From Adiantum capillus-veneris (lineage: Eukaryota; Streptophyta; Polypodiopsida; Polypodiales; Pteridaceae), in assembly GCA_014529385.2 (NCBI GenBank), contig CM043953.1, positions 95,258,842 through 95,320,841 on the forward strand: a stretch of 62,000 nt of DNA, written 5' to 3'. Numbering within the stretch: position 1 is the first letter of the stretch; each line of letters opens with the position of its first letter. Made by a program: the position numbers and the translations under genes. The notes beneath the pieces are model-generated. The model ran no database searches and was not told where the DNA came from. It saw nothing but the letters and a program-made list of their open reading frames with translations. Shown piece after piece: positions 1 to 13,110 of this stretch.

Positions 1-719
1 CACGAGGCGTTGGCTCCAATTTTCTTTGGCGAGGGCTCTAGGTGAAGAGTCCTTCCATGTTCAGCAAGCATCCATCAAGAAGCAAATCAGCGGCTACTCA
101 TCGGGCAGCCGCGGGGGCGCAATGATAAGTGTCCCCCTCAGCAATCATCTTCAAATGGGCAAACCCGTTGGATCGGTCCTCAGATATGAAATTTCTCATC
201 AGTCAGGCTCGTCAGGAGTTTTCAAGCACCTTGTGAAGAGGTAAGCGGACCCGGAGTCAAATGTGACCATCATCCATTGAGATTCAACCTAGTATTGGTA
301 TGTCTTCGTAGAGCGGTCCAAGGTAAGGGGCTGACTCATTCAGATACAACCTCCACTGTCAACATGGCCGGCGAGGTGATTTTAGCATTGGCACTTCAAG
401 GATGTGGCATAGGCTACAAGTCACAGTGGCAGTGGCTCATCATCAGAATGCAAAGCTTATGCACATAGAGTCTTGTGTAGCAGGGTCATGTGTAGCATGA
501 CAGGTTGTCCCTCATTTAGGACGTGAAAAATAATGATGAGGTCTTGTTATGAGTTGAGAGAGTAATGATCCATGGAGCTTGAGCTACATATACCTAATAA
601 ATACCATTGTCTAGAGATGCAAGCTTGATGCAGACTAATTATAAATTTTTGGCTCAAGAAAAACTTCAAATGTTCCAACTAATTCTTCATTCATTTGCTT
701 GGATTTTTTCTTGCTCAAA
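1..719. other. No gene recognised; possible leader of a retroelement
   Basis: Only short open stretches without recognisable domains occur here. The last part leads into the retroelement remnant that starts near 720 and may be its leader, but no LTR boundary or primer-binding site could be placed. I see nothing else that can be supported. Confidence 0.4.
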
Positions 720-2700
<1,981 letters not shown>

Positions 2701-4002
2701 GTATGAAGGAAGCATAAAGTCTTTGGCAACACTACACCAATCAAAGGAAGTTATTGGAGACCAAACTAGAATGGCTGTTACCAAGGAGTGGCATTTTGAA
2801 GTCGACCCTAAGGAGATTCTTAAGCAGGTGGATGCAGTGGCAACTTATTAGCGATATAGGCTTGGAAACTTAAATGTAGAGATTGCAATTGATCGTATTA
2901 TATTGGATGCATTTAAGAAAATATTTAAAGAACCCTTATCACAAGGGGTGGTCATAAGAGTCATAGAGAATGAGTCCCAGCATGAGAAAGATGGGAGTAT
3001 GGTCCTGCATGCATATAGGCAAGATGAAGTGCTTCTTAACTTATGGATTGCAGCTTACTGTTTGTATATGCTATGCACTTTGGTAAAGTATCTTGTATCA
3101 AGATTTTCTTTGAGCTACAGGATTTGTGGCTTATTACTGATTCCAAGAAAGGAAATGGATCTTTTTGATAGCACCCAAGAGGATAGTAACTCTTTTACTA
3201 GCTTTACCTGTAGTAGTAAATTAGGTTCTAAAGTCAACTACAACTTTCCAAATTAACAAGGAGGCAAAATATGGGGGACTCTTGGTACATTCTTGGGGAT
3301 CATAATCCTAAGGTTTTTCTTGGAAGGAGACAAGATATTCATTTATCCTTTCACTAATGATGGCCAAAAATCTTATGGCACAAAATTTTGGAAAGTTGTG
3401 GGCTTTCCATTTACTCCAAGGCCAATAGAGTTGTTGATCATTGATGCTCAAGCTAGGGAGAAATTTTAGGGCTTGTTGATTTTCTTGGAAAGTGGTGAAT
3501 GTCCTAGAGATATCACTACTAGACAAATGCAATGGTTAGTTCAAAAGGGAACAAGATTTTGACTCCTCTATTGCTCAATCATATAAAGTATGGAACTAGA
3601 GTGTGAATGCCTCTAGCCTAAGGGATAGGCCCGCTAATGAGGACTATATTTCAAATTTTTGGCCCACCTCTCTCTTAGGATGCACTCCTTGGTAAGTTTT
3701 GAAGTGCACCACAAATGAACAGTCGCTTGAAGGTTTGAAGTTTTACATAAAATCCATGGCGGGAGCTTGCCATGGGATGGTGGGTGGTCAAGAGGGCTCA
3801 TTATGGTCAAGCATTGATGGAGCCAAGGGCATCTTCATTTCCCATTCTTTTCTTCCCATAGGGTCCACTCTTAATTTATTTAAGCAATGTAATATTTATA
3901 GTTTGAAAATGGGGTGGCCAATAATGAAGCCAAATTCAACAAAGGAGGAGGGAGAGATCTCCTTGCCTCCTCTCTTCCTCTCTCCCTCAGCCCACCATCT
4001 AT
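2701..4002. other. No gene recognised
   Basis: Scattered open stretches (for example 2903-3256 and 3699-4000) have no recognisable domain, and their frames are broken by many stops. This may be the 3' part of the decayed retroelement upstream, but no polypurine tract or LTR could be assigned. Confidence 0.4.
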
Positions 4003-4035
4003 GTGTGTGTGTGTATGTGTGTGTCCATGTCTGCA

Positions 4036-4107
<72 letters not shown>
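4003..4107. repeat. Compound (GT)n-(CT)n microsatellite
   Basis: A short GT-rich tract (about 4003-4024) is followed after a 14-bp spacer by about 69 bp of CT dinucleotides (4039-4107). Confidence 0.95.
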
Positions 4108-4110
<3 letters not shown>

Positions 4111-4541
4111 AGGAAGAGAATAGTGTCTATGAGAGCCTCTTTATTTGACACTTCAAGGGAGTCAATTATCTAGTATTAGGAATACATGAATGGGAAGCTT
4201 TTGAATTTAAATAGGAAAAAAAACTAGCTCCCCCAAAATGAACTTTAAAATCTAGCAAGCAAAACCATATTATGTAGTATATATAAATGGAAAGAGCTCG
4301 ACGTGTAGATAACAAATCTATAATCTGCCCTCAAATCAGAGATCATATGTAGGAGTTAAGAAAGGCTGCAAATCATAAAATTGTCCATCCCCTTCTGTGG
4401 GGAGAAAAATGCTCACTCTTACACCTTTCTTAAACACCCACCATTTTTGCACACATGGCATGCATTTATTCATCAAAATGTTAATCCCCATAATCTTATG
4501 GCAACTAAAGAGGCTTTCTTAGACCTCATCCTCTTCCTAAT

Positions 4542-4543
<2 letters not shown>

Positions 4544-4610
<67 letters not shown>
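4544..4610. repeat. (CT)n microsatellite
   Basis: About 33 uninterrupted CT units lie between unique AT-rich sequences. The Leu-Ser and Arg-Glu reading frames across it are artefacts. Confidence 0.97.
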
Positions 4611-4612
<2 letters not shown>

Positions 4613-6121
4613 GTGGCCAGTAGAAAAACTCTCTCTCTTGAGTCCGCACTTTGAGTCTTGTTTCGGTAGACGGTGAGTAGGGACTAGATTCAAAAATTCC
4701 GCTATCATTTACTGTTATCACTTCTTTTTAATTTGTTTTGTTTTTTAGGTTATTTGTAAGAGTAGTAGTTAGGTTAACATTACATTTTGGTGTTGCTTGG
4801 ATTAGCCAAAGTTTCTTTTGGATGCCATATTGCAAATTTTGATGGTAAAAGGGATTAAACAGTCAAGAAGCATGCATAACTTGAGAACGGAGTGTGTGAT
4901 TTAAGAAATTCTTACTTGTACAATTGCATACACTCTGGAGAACATATCTGAGTTTGTACAATTACACACTATTGTTTGAGTGATAAGCTCTGAGTTAGAG
5001 TATATTTTGCATAATAGGCCAAGTTGGACTTAAAACGTTTGGATAGATGCCAAAAAGTGTTCATTTTGGGAGTCATACAGGGTGCCATTGGGAAGTCCAG
5101 AGGTAAGAAACCCACAAAAAGTCCAGAGGTGAGAAGTCCAGAGATAAGAAACCCACAAAAAGTGCTGAACCTAAAATTTGACCTCAGTGATAGCTACCAC
5201 GGTTGATGTCACCTATCACTTTTTCACTCCAAGATATACCACAAGGACCCACAAACTCCATACTTGCCAAATCCACTTTCTACAGGTCCAAAGGGTTAAA
5301 AATTTGAATAAAACAAGCCAAAATTTCTTAATTGATCATACCCGGGGAATTAACTTGACTTTTAAGACGTTGAATTTTAAAATGGCAAGTGACACATAGC
5401 TGCAAAAGACTACACAGGTAATTGGAAAGCCACTTGAAGTGCTAGAAGTCAAAAATCACACAGAACCCAGCTACCATGGTAGTTTGTCATCTGTGTCAGA
5501 TTGGGTCCAAGTTGATATCATTTGATTCCTAGTAGTGCAAGGATCCCAAATATACCTCACTTGACTCATTTGGACCAGTAAAATCCCCTCTAATCACCCA
5601 AAAACCAAATCTCTACGACCAAAAATTAATAATTGACCCAAGAAGCATTAAAAAGTGTCAAAAAACTTCATACAGAGTGTGAAAAGATTCCACCAGGTAA
5701 AGACCAACCAGCAAGAATTGACCAGGCTCAAAAACCTCACCAGTGTCAGCTATTGCAGTGTTGCTGACATCTGGTCTACCTTGGAAATATGACACTACCA
5801 GTCTATAGGACATCTTTCCAGGGTTCCAAAATTACCTTGGTTGAATCAAACGGACTCCAAAATCACTCTAAAAGAGCTTGGTAAGTATTCGGCTTTGAAT
5901 TGTCAAATTGTCGACCTAGGTTTCAAAAATTCTATAAATTTTGAATTGTATTGAGGGTTCCAAGGAGAAATTTGGACTAATCACTCAAAGGGACCAAGAG
6001 GAAAAGTCCTTGATCTTGTGTATATAGGTATACACGTTACCAAGAACAAAGTCTACACAAGGAGCTGGATGACCTCACAGGTAAGGGTTGAGATTTTGTA
6101 AGAGAGTGTCTGTGTATTTTC
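4611..6121. other. No gene recognised; small direct repeat
   Basis: AT-rich sequence without a supportable gene. At about 5095-5160 a short motif (AAGTCCAGAGRTAAGAAACC) is repeated in direct orientation. A TATA-like string, TGTATATAGG, occurs near 6018, ahead of the next broken ORF, and could belong to an unidentified mobile element. Confidence 0.35.
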
Positions 6122-6682
6122 ATGTATTTGAGATTGAGAAGGTATCTTCTAAGTGAAGGTAGAGTAACAATGGACCAAGCGAGCTTAGTTTCAAGTGAAG
6201 ATAGTGTAAACCAAGCCAAGATAGATCCCTTGTATCCAATCATAGAATGGAGTAGTGACATTGACACCTCTTCCAACAAATCATATCATTGGATGGCTAA
6301 CCATCAACTAGGAGGAGTTCAACAACAAGGGGCCATAGAGGGTAGCACCTCCCAAACCCTTTTGAATACACCAAAGTACACAACAATATTCCTAAAGGGA
6401 ACAAACGCTCATGGAGCCTTAGTTTATGTTGATGCTCGAGGACGGCAATGCATCTATATTGAATAACGATGTACTAAAGGATTAAAAATAATCTTTGTAA
6501 ATGATGATGTTGATAGGTTTTTCGATGAAGAGGGAAACCACTACCTCATTGTCATAGACCCAAAAAACTACAATCAGTTTGGAGACAATGTAGCAAAAGA
6601 GAAGATGGTTATGGAGACCCAAGAACTACCTCCTAAACTGCACCTTCCTAGAGCCTTTTACATTCATGTGACAAGAGAGTGA
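6122..6682 (+). pseudogene. Unidentified broken ORF (187 codons, one internal stop)
   Basis: I do not recognise this protein. An open frame runs from 6122 to a TAA at 6464-6466 and continues in the same frame for another 71 codons to the TGA at 6680-6682. The second part reads sensibly (RFFDEEGNHYLIVIDPKNYN), so the TAA looks like a nonsense mutation in a once longer ORF. No signal peptide, membrane segment or known domain could be identified. It is flanked by featureless AT-rich DNA. It could be part of a decayed mobile element or a host-gene fragment. Confidence 0.35.
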
Positions 6683-7933
6683 CAAGAGTGGCCAAAATTC
6701 ATGAAAATATTGGGATTTACAAGCACGGGGATGGGAGAGTCATCTCTTACTACCATTTAATGGAACCCTAGTAAATGAACTAAGCAAAGATACATCCATG
6801 TACAAATTTTTATATGACACTATCACAGGAATCAATATCATTTTTTTCAATAAGTACGGATGAGAATATGAACCAATCCATCTAGGGGATGTAGGAAGAG
6901 TGATAAAGCCCAAAATCCCACACATACTCCTATAAAATCCACAAATCCCTTCTCAATTGATTACAACACTACGTTGCATATGAATAGATAGCCATTGCCC
7001 AATCCTCAAGACCAAAAAGCCACACTACTATCATTTCAAGCATGGCTCAAACAGTATGAAACACCAGAGAAAAACCCAAATAGAGATTGTGGGACGCATG
7101 TCTCACCTCACCATCCTATCTTATTGAAGTATTAGCATGAACCATGATTAATTTGTCAAACCATGGGACTAAGCTGACTCGACTAGTGCATAGAGGCTAT
7201 AAGACGTTGTCAATCTCTTGGAAAACAACTAACACATTTGTTACAGCATCAAATGGAATCCAAACGTAATGAAACTTCTAGGACACCTAAGCACACATGC
7301 CTATGGCCTCAAACCCCACTTTAGGTCAAGTTCCAAAATCGCGATTATTAACAACAGTAGAGTTTTGACCTAGTCATTTTCGACCGAGAATGCATCTAAC
7401 TGCTTAGCAATGATGCCCCAATACCCTGCGGGCACCCCGCCTATGCTTAGTTTTCGATTTAAAAGTGTAAATTTCTATTTATGATGAAATTAGGCTACGG
7501 GTCGGTGATGCCAAAAGCTACGAAATACTGTGAATGGCTTACGTCAATGCATAGAGCTCTTACCTGCGGTTGCAATGCAACAAACACATTTGCAATGTGA
7601 CAACCGGAGAGGGAGTAGGAAGCGCAAGAAGGAGAGAAGTGAGCGCCGTTAGCTCATGCTATGTATTTCTTATCCAAAAACTTGTAAAAAACTTACAAAA
7701 ATTGGCTTTTATACCTTAGCCAAGGTTTTTGGGTGTTCAAAAGTAATAATCCGGAGTTCTACCATAGATGGGAATTGACTGGTTGATGCAATCTAGAAGC
7801 TTGTAGCCCCGGCTCATTAATTACAAGGTTTACCAAGAAAATAGGATTTACAGTATTCCCAATCTATAAAAATAATAATTGTTTTACAAGGTGAACTCCA
7901 AAAAATGGTGTCCACGTTAGCTTGCTACTAACA
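6683..7933. other. No gene; possibly an LTR ending at 7933
   Basis: No coding region is visible. The right edge reads CTAACA followed by TTCCCCCCCTCCC. On the minus strand this is a purine-rich tract followed by TGTTAG, the usual arrangement of a polypurine tract and the start of a 3' LTR for a minus-strand element. No matching second LTR was found to the right of 11.2 kb, so this remains a possibility only. Confidence 0.3.
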
Positions 7934-7948
7934 TTCCCCCCTCCCTGC

Positions 7949-7969
7949 CTGTGTCATCCCGTGACACAG
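7949..7969. other. Perfect 8-bp-arm hairpin just past a decayed ORF
   Basis: CTGTGTCA and TGACACAG are perfect inverted repeats around a five-base loop, TCCCG. On the minus strand the hairpin begins 2 bases past the stop codon of the decayed coiled-coil gene, and a purine-rich tract follows it. It may be a 3'-UTR structure of the element that carried that gene. Confidence 0.6.
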
Positions 7970-7971
7970 CT

Positions 7972-10900
7972 TTATGGGCTGAAGTAGTCTTCGGGTTGAC
8001 GACGGGCGAGGTGGTCTTTTAGTGCTTCCAATGCCTTTTGGTATCTAATTTTGCATTCTTTTTCTGGCACTTGCAAAAATTGCATGGTGACTCTGTTTTT
8101 CAATTCCACCGCCGAGTGTCCTACAAATCTTGACGTGAGGTTGCTTATCACCGGGGCAAATATCTTCGTTCGCCAGGTGAAGAATCCAGTGTAGAATGCT
8201 TCCTCAAAAGCGAGCATATTGTGCGAGGGCAGGAACATACAGCGTGCATAAAATCCATAAAGAATTTCCTCTGACGGTTGCCCACTTAGATCATAGCAAA
8301 GGCCTTTGTTCCCTTCCAAGAATGAGATCTAGGGGGTTCATGTCTGCTCAGGATCATTGAAAACCTATATGCAAGTGAGTAGCATCCTGCATATCTTATA
8401 TAGCATTTCACAGGAGAGATCTGGCAAACTCTGAAGAATGTCATGGCACCCGTTAGGGTTTTCTTCATGTATTCTTATGTTGCTTGGCCTCTCTCTGGAG
8501 CTGGCAGCCTGGGAAAATTGACCCATGTTGGCCTTTTCTTTTGCAGTGCTTCATGTGCTTGCCATGTCCTTACTCGAGGTACAGGACAAAATGTCGGATC
8601 TTTCTATAAGGCCGCAGGTGCTCGTGTGAATAGAATCAAGTATCTTGGATTCTTGTTCAGGTAGCTTAACCTCCACTTCGGGTGGTCTTTATCTGCGCCA
8701 TCTTATTGCATATCCTTGTATAATCTTTCCTTTACGTGTAAGAGTTCTACCTTGATGAGAGGGTATGGCAGGGATTGTTGGTGCCATTGGGCATTGATCT
8801 GATTGGGATTGAGTTGAGTGACGTTGACAGAGTGTAAAAATCTCAACTCCCAATCCATAGCGGCCTTCCACTACTCATCTTCCTCTAAGGTGATCTTCTC
8901 TTTCAGTGCGTCCTCTTCAGCCTTTGACAGCTCGACCATTGGCACTGTATCTTCGTTTGTAATTTGGACCTGAATGTCTTCGTCACCACTCGGCTCTACT
9001 GTAGACTGCATCTCAAATTCAGCAAATGAGACCGAGGGGATGTCCATTTGGGGCGGCTCTGAAGTGCCTGCCTCTTCCTGTGAATCGGGCTTTCCATCTT
9101 TGAGGAGTTGATTCATTCTTTTCAGTTCTGCAATTTCCTTAAGGATTTCCTCCTCTCTTTGGATCCGCATCAGTGCCAGGTCTCTGCGCGCGTTGTGACT
9201 ATTCAAGCTTCAACTCTAGTTCTACATCTCTATTTTTCTTTTCAAGTGCCTTGTACACTTCATTTGTTCCCTTGATCGAGGCCACGGCTGGATTTTCTCT
9301 TATTTGTCGCGCAAGAAAGTGGCCTCATCATTGATTCTTTGTTCGGAATATTGGAGAGAAGCGTTAGCAACATCCAACTGTACTTGAATTTTTTGAGCTG
9401 ACAGAGAGGTGGTAAGAAGTTCGTTTGTCACTTCTGTCAGCTCCCCATCTTTCACTTTGCATGCATCAGCTAGTTTAGTAAGGAGGTCACCCAACTCCTC
9501 CATTTCCTTTTGTTGTTTGTCCCTAGCTATCTGATGTCGTTCTACTTCAGTCTTTAGCTCTTGTACTTGCCTTTGGAGATCAATGATAATAGCCATCCTG
9601 TCGTCGAGCTCTCCTTGAAGATCATGGATGACCATTTCTAGTTCTTTGGATTTTGTACTGCGGTCGAAGGGTGTTGAGCGGAGTTTCTCCGTCATGACTT
9701 GCATCTGCCTTGCATACTCGTTTACTTGTAAAATCACTTCGTCATTGGACTGTCACTCCTCCTGTCCTGCGAGTTGTGATGTGCCGGTAGCCTCTTGTGT
9801 TGCTTCTTGCTGTGATGTAGGTGCTAGTGGTTCTATAGAGGTGGATGGTTGTTCTTCTCCTTGCCCATCCTGAGGCTTTGATACCTCGGCAGTTTCTGGT
9901 TGAGTGGAAATAACCTGTGTGGTCTCAACCCTTATCATTTCTTCGATTGCAGGACTTTCTGCCTTCTCAGTCTTGGTTTCTTTCTCATGTGTAGTGTAAA
10001 CGCTCTTTTTCTGTATCTTCCTCTTTTTCAGTTTCATCCACGGGCTTGTGAGTTTCCTTGACTGTCTTCTCTTATTCTGGTTCAGCTTTCTTTTCCTCAT
10101 GTTGTTCGGCGTGTCAGCTTGCTGTGTAGCTTCCGTTTGGTGGGTAAAATATATTTCCTTGTCGGTCTCGGCTTCTTCATTGGTCTCGTGGCCTAGCGGT
10201 GATGATGGTGGACTAGGCATGGGTTGGTCCTATTGTTCCGACGGCGGTGAGGTGGGTCGGGAAGATGCCTAGCTTTGCTCTTGAGTAGCCACTTCCTCAT
10301 CTTTCCTTAATGCTTCTTCGCCTCTTTCACCTTTAAGGCTTCGGCCTCTTGGTACATCCTTTCTAAATAATCTTTGGGATCCTCGGCCTCTTTTCTCGAA
10401 TTATGCTTCATCCGAAGTCCTTTCAAGCCGGTGGATACCCACTTTTCTGGGTCTTTTCCCTGTGCTTGCCTAGTACGCTGATACGCCTGTTTTTCTCTTT
10501 CAAATCTTGCTTGTTTCTAAGCTAGCTCCTCTTGGTGGGCAGCCACAGCTTTTCTCTTCATCTCTTCCCTCCTAGCTCTTTTTTCTTCATTCTCAGAGCT
10601 TTCACTACTATGCTGCTCTGATGAGCTGTCATCTGATTCATTACCTGATTTAAATGATCTTTTACCTGATCTTGTAGCTCTTGGAGAGGGCTGTGCTGCC
10701 AAGATCCATGTATTCTGATCCAGGGCAGGCGGTAGGTTGTCAACCATGCCGATGGCATGATAGGCTATTCTTGGTAATACTTCTGGTGCACCCAAGTATG
10801 TTATTTTCCCCTCCTTTTTGGTGGCCTTCAATGTTGTCAAAACATACTGCACGTGGTCCGCATGCTGCCTTGTTGTTGACTTCAAAACTTGTGTAAAAGT

Positions 10901-11227
10901 GGTGGCCACGGGGTGATTTGGTGTTGTGTACCTTGGTGGCCTTTTTGCCAGGAAATGGAAGTGTTGATGGTACAGAGGGGCTGGCTCTTCCACCTGTTTT
11001 TGGATGAGATCAACGAATGTATCCGCAGCTATTTCCTTGGTAAATGTGCTCGCTGTCTTCCTGTCTCTTGCTCTCATGGTCATCCCTTCAATGGGAAGTC
11101 CGAGTGTCTCTGCCACAATATCTTTTGTAATTACAACCTTGACCTTGTTTTCTTGGTTGTCTGATATTTGGGCGGTTCCGTCTTCTTTGATTGTGGACAG
11201 AAGATCGTAAGCTTTCTGAAAGTCCAC
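7972..11227 (-). pseudogene. Decayed long acidic coiled-coil gene, probably of a transposable element
   Basis: A once long gene, read right to left, survives as open segments 11227-10517, 10220-9753, 9737-9300, 9206-8871 and 8319-7972 in changing frames. The N-terminal segment contains KDIVAETLGLPIEGM and a His-rich PLYHQHFHFLAKRPP, reminiscent of the N-terminal domain of plant transposon proteins of the 'putative plant transposon protein' type. The middle is highly charged (Glu/Lys/Ser/Thr/Gln), followed by a clear coiled coil (about 9400-9700: MVIHDLQGELDDRMAIIIDL and on) and a short conserved-looking tail (about 115 aa). No polymerase or transposase motif is visible. The family call is an inference; the coiled coil and the frame breaks are seen directly. 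Confidence 0.5.
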
Positions 11228-11440
11228 TCTACAAGCCCGCGGGATTCACTGTGTTTTTCCGTACAGTACCACGTGAGTGTACAATAGGGGGGTTTCTAGA
11301 TTTTGTACATAAGCGTATACAATAGGGGTAGCCCCTCATTATTTCATACTCATACCGTACACATAAGGGAGGGGGGGGGGGAGGGTGGTTACATTGGGGC
11401 TACATTCAACTACCCAAGCCACCTTAAATACATTAGTAAG

Positions 11441-11475
<35 letters not shown>

Positions 11476-11921
11476 ATCGATGAATACTTTCATGGCGTGG
11501 TGAAAGTAAGGGAAAACTTGAAATTCTCTCATTTTCTTGGTCAAAATTAGAAGCTTTTGGGTAATTACACTAAAAATTATGTAAATTTCCTCGTAGCCAA
11601 GCTCAAACCCCTCTAAATTGTCAAAATTCCCAAAATACCCTTCAAATTTGTAAAATTCCCAAAGTACCCATGTATCTATTTTGTTCACATTGATCCGGCT
11701 TTTCTAATTTTTATTCCTTTTTCACAATTGAGATGCAATTTTGAGTGGTTAGCATGTAATTTGTCACATATTACCTCACAAAACAAGAGATTATGTCCAC
11801 AAAGATAACACCTAAGTTTAGTCATCAACAAAATGTCAATCATTGAAGAACAAGAATACGTCGTAATTCCTCTCTGTCCTGTCACACATTGGCTAGAAAG
11901 AAAGAAAGATTTTATTTACAT
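11228..11921. other. Intergenic; G-run and (CT)n
   Basis: No gene. A G-rich stretch (a run of ten or more Gs near 11370) is followed by a (CT)n tract at 11441-11473, then AT-rich sequence up to the left LTR of element A. Confidence 0.6.
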
Positions 11922-13057
11922 TGTGAGTGGGATGAAAACACACACAGCGCCTCTATATGAGCCGATACACACTCTTGGAATGATACACACACACACACTA
12001 GGAGGCACCACTCGGCTTACACAACACACCTGGCCAAGAAAGGGAACACACCGATGGAGTGAGAGGAGAGAGACTATCCATTTACCCACTCCACACAGAG
12101 ACACACACACACACACACACACACAAAAACTCAGCTCAAAACAGGAGAATTTCTGATGTTTAGATACAATAGAGCTTGGGCCAACACCAATGGGGAAAAC
12201 AACTCACACAATATGGGTAAAATATGCTAGATACAATCATAAATTGGAGTAGAAGCTTCGCTCATAGGAGAAACTTACATAGCCAAAACATCAGAAAAAT
12301 AGTGAGGAATTTGGCAAAATGGACAGTGCCATCGCATCCGGAATGGCCCAAAACCCCAGTCTACAATGTCAAAGTGCTCAAATCCGACCTCGGATGAACA
12401 GTTTAGGGACAAAACAGGCTCCAAAAACACAGTTGCGGCTGTTCGGCCTCCTCTTCTCTCCACTCTGTTTCTGGTCTTCTCTCTGTTTTTTTAGTTCCCA
12501 CACTTATCCTTATCACTTGGTCACCCTTGGTCTTTTAGATGACCTCAAACGGACCCCGAACTGGCAAAAAACCGACCTCCCAATGCATAGTTGTCACCCT
12601 GATGCATCCATATGCACACCTGACACTCGACTTTTGTCAATAATGCATCCCGCCACCACGTGAAGTGGCCCCAAAATATAGTCCTCATGATGAACTTTCT
12701 GCATAATTATCACAAGAAAACATCCACGTTGTGTTCGTACTCATCCACGTGCAAGTATTGACCCCATTCGACCTCCTGACGCCACTAGATGCCATCCGAC
12801 GCACCTGCCTACCTCATGTCGTCGGCCTGCAGATAGCTTCCTCGAGAAGTTTTACACGCTATCAACTCCTCATTATTATAGAAAAAACACACTGATACTG
12901 GTGATAGTGAAAATCGGTGCACTATGTACATGCTGTCGTACCTGTACACATGTGGGCCCCACGTAACCACATGGCTCTGGAAAATGGGCAATCCTTTATT
13001 CGATGCACCATGCATGTGTACATATGCGCAATCCCTTGCTCCAAAAAACTCCTGACA
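11922..13057 (-). repeat. Left LTR of element A (3' LTR in element orientation)
   Basis: A direct repeat of 16466-17612, alignable along its full length with scattered substitutions and different (AC)n tract lengths. It ends TGACA. Divergence from the other copy starts abruptly after that and marks the border. A purine tract on the minus strand adjoins the inner edge. Confidence 0.88.
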
Positions 13058-13110
13058 TAATTTTCCCATCCCCTAGCCTGCTAGAGCATTCATGCTCAGC
13101 AGCAACAACA

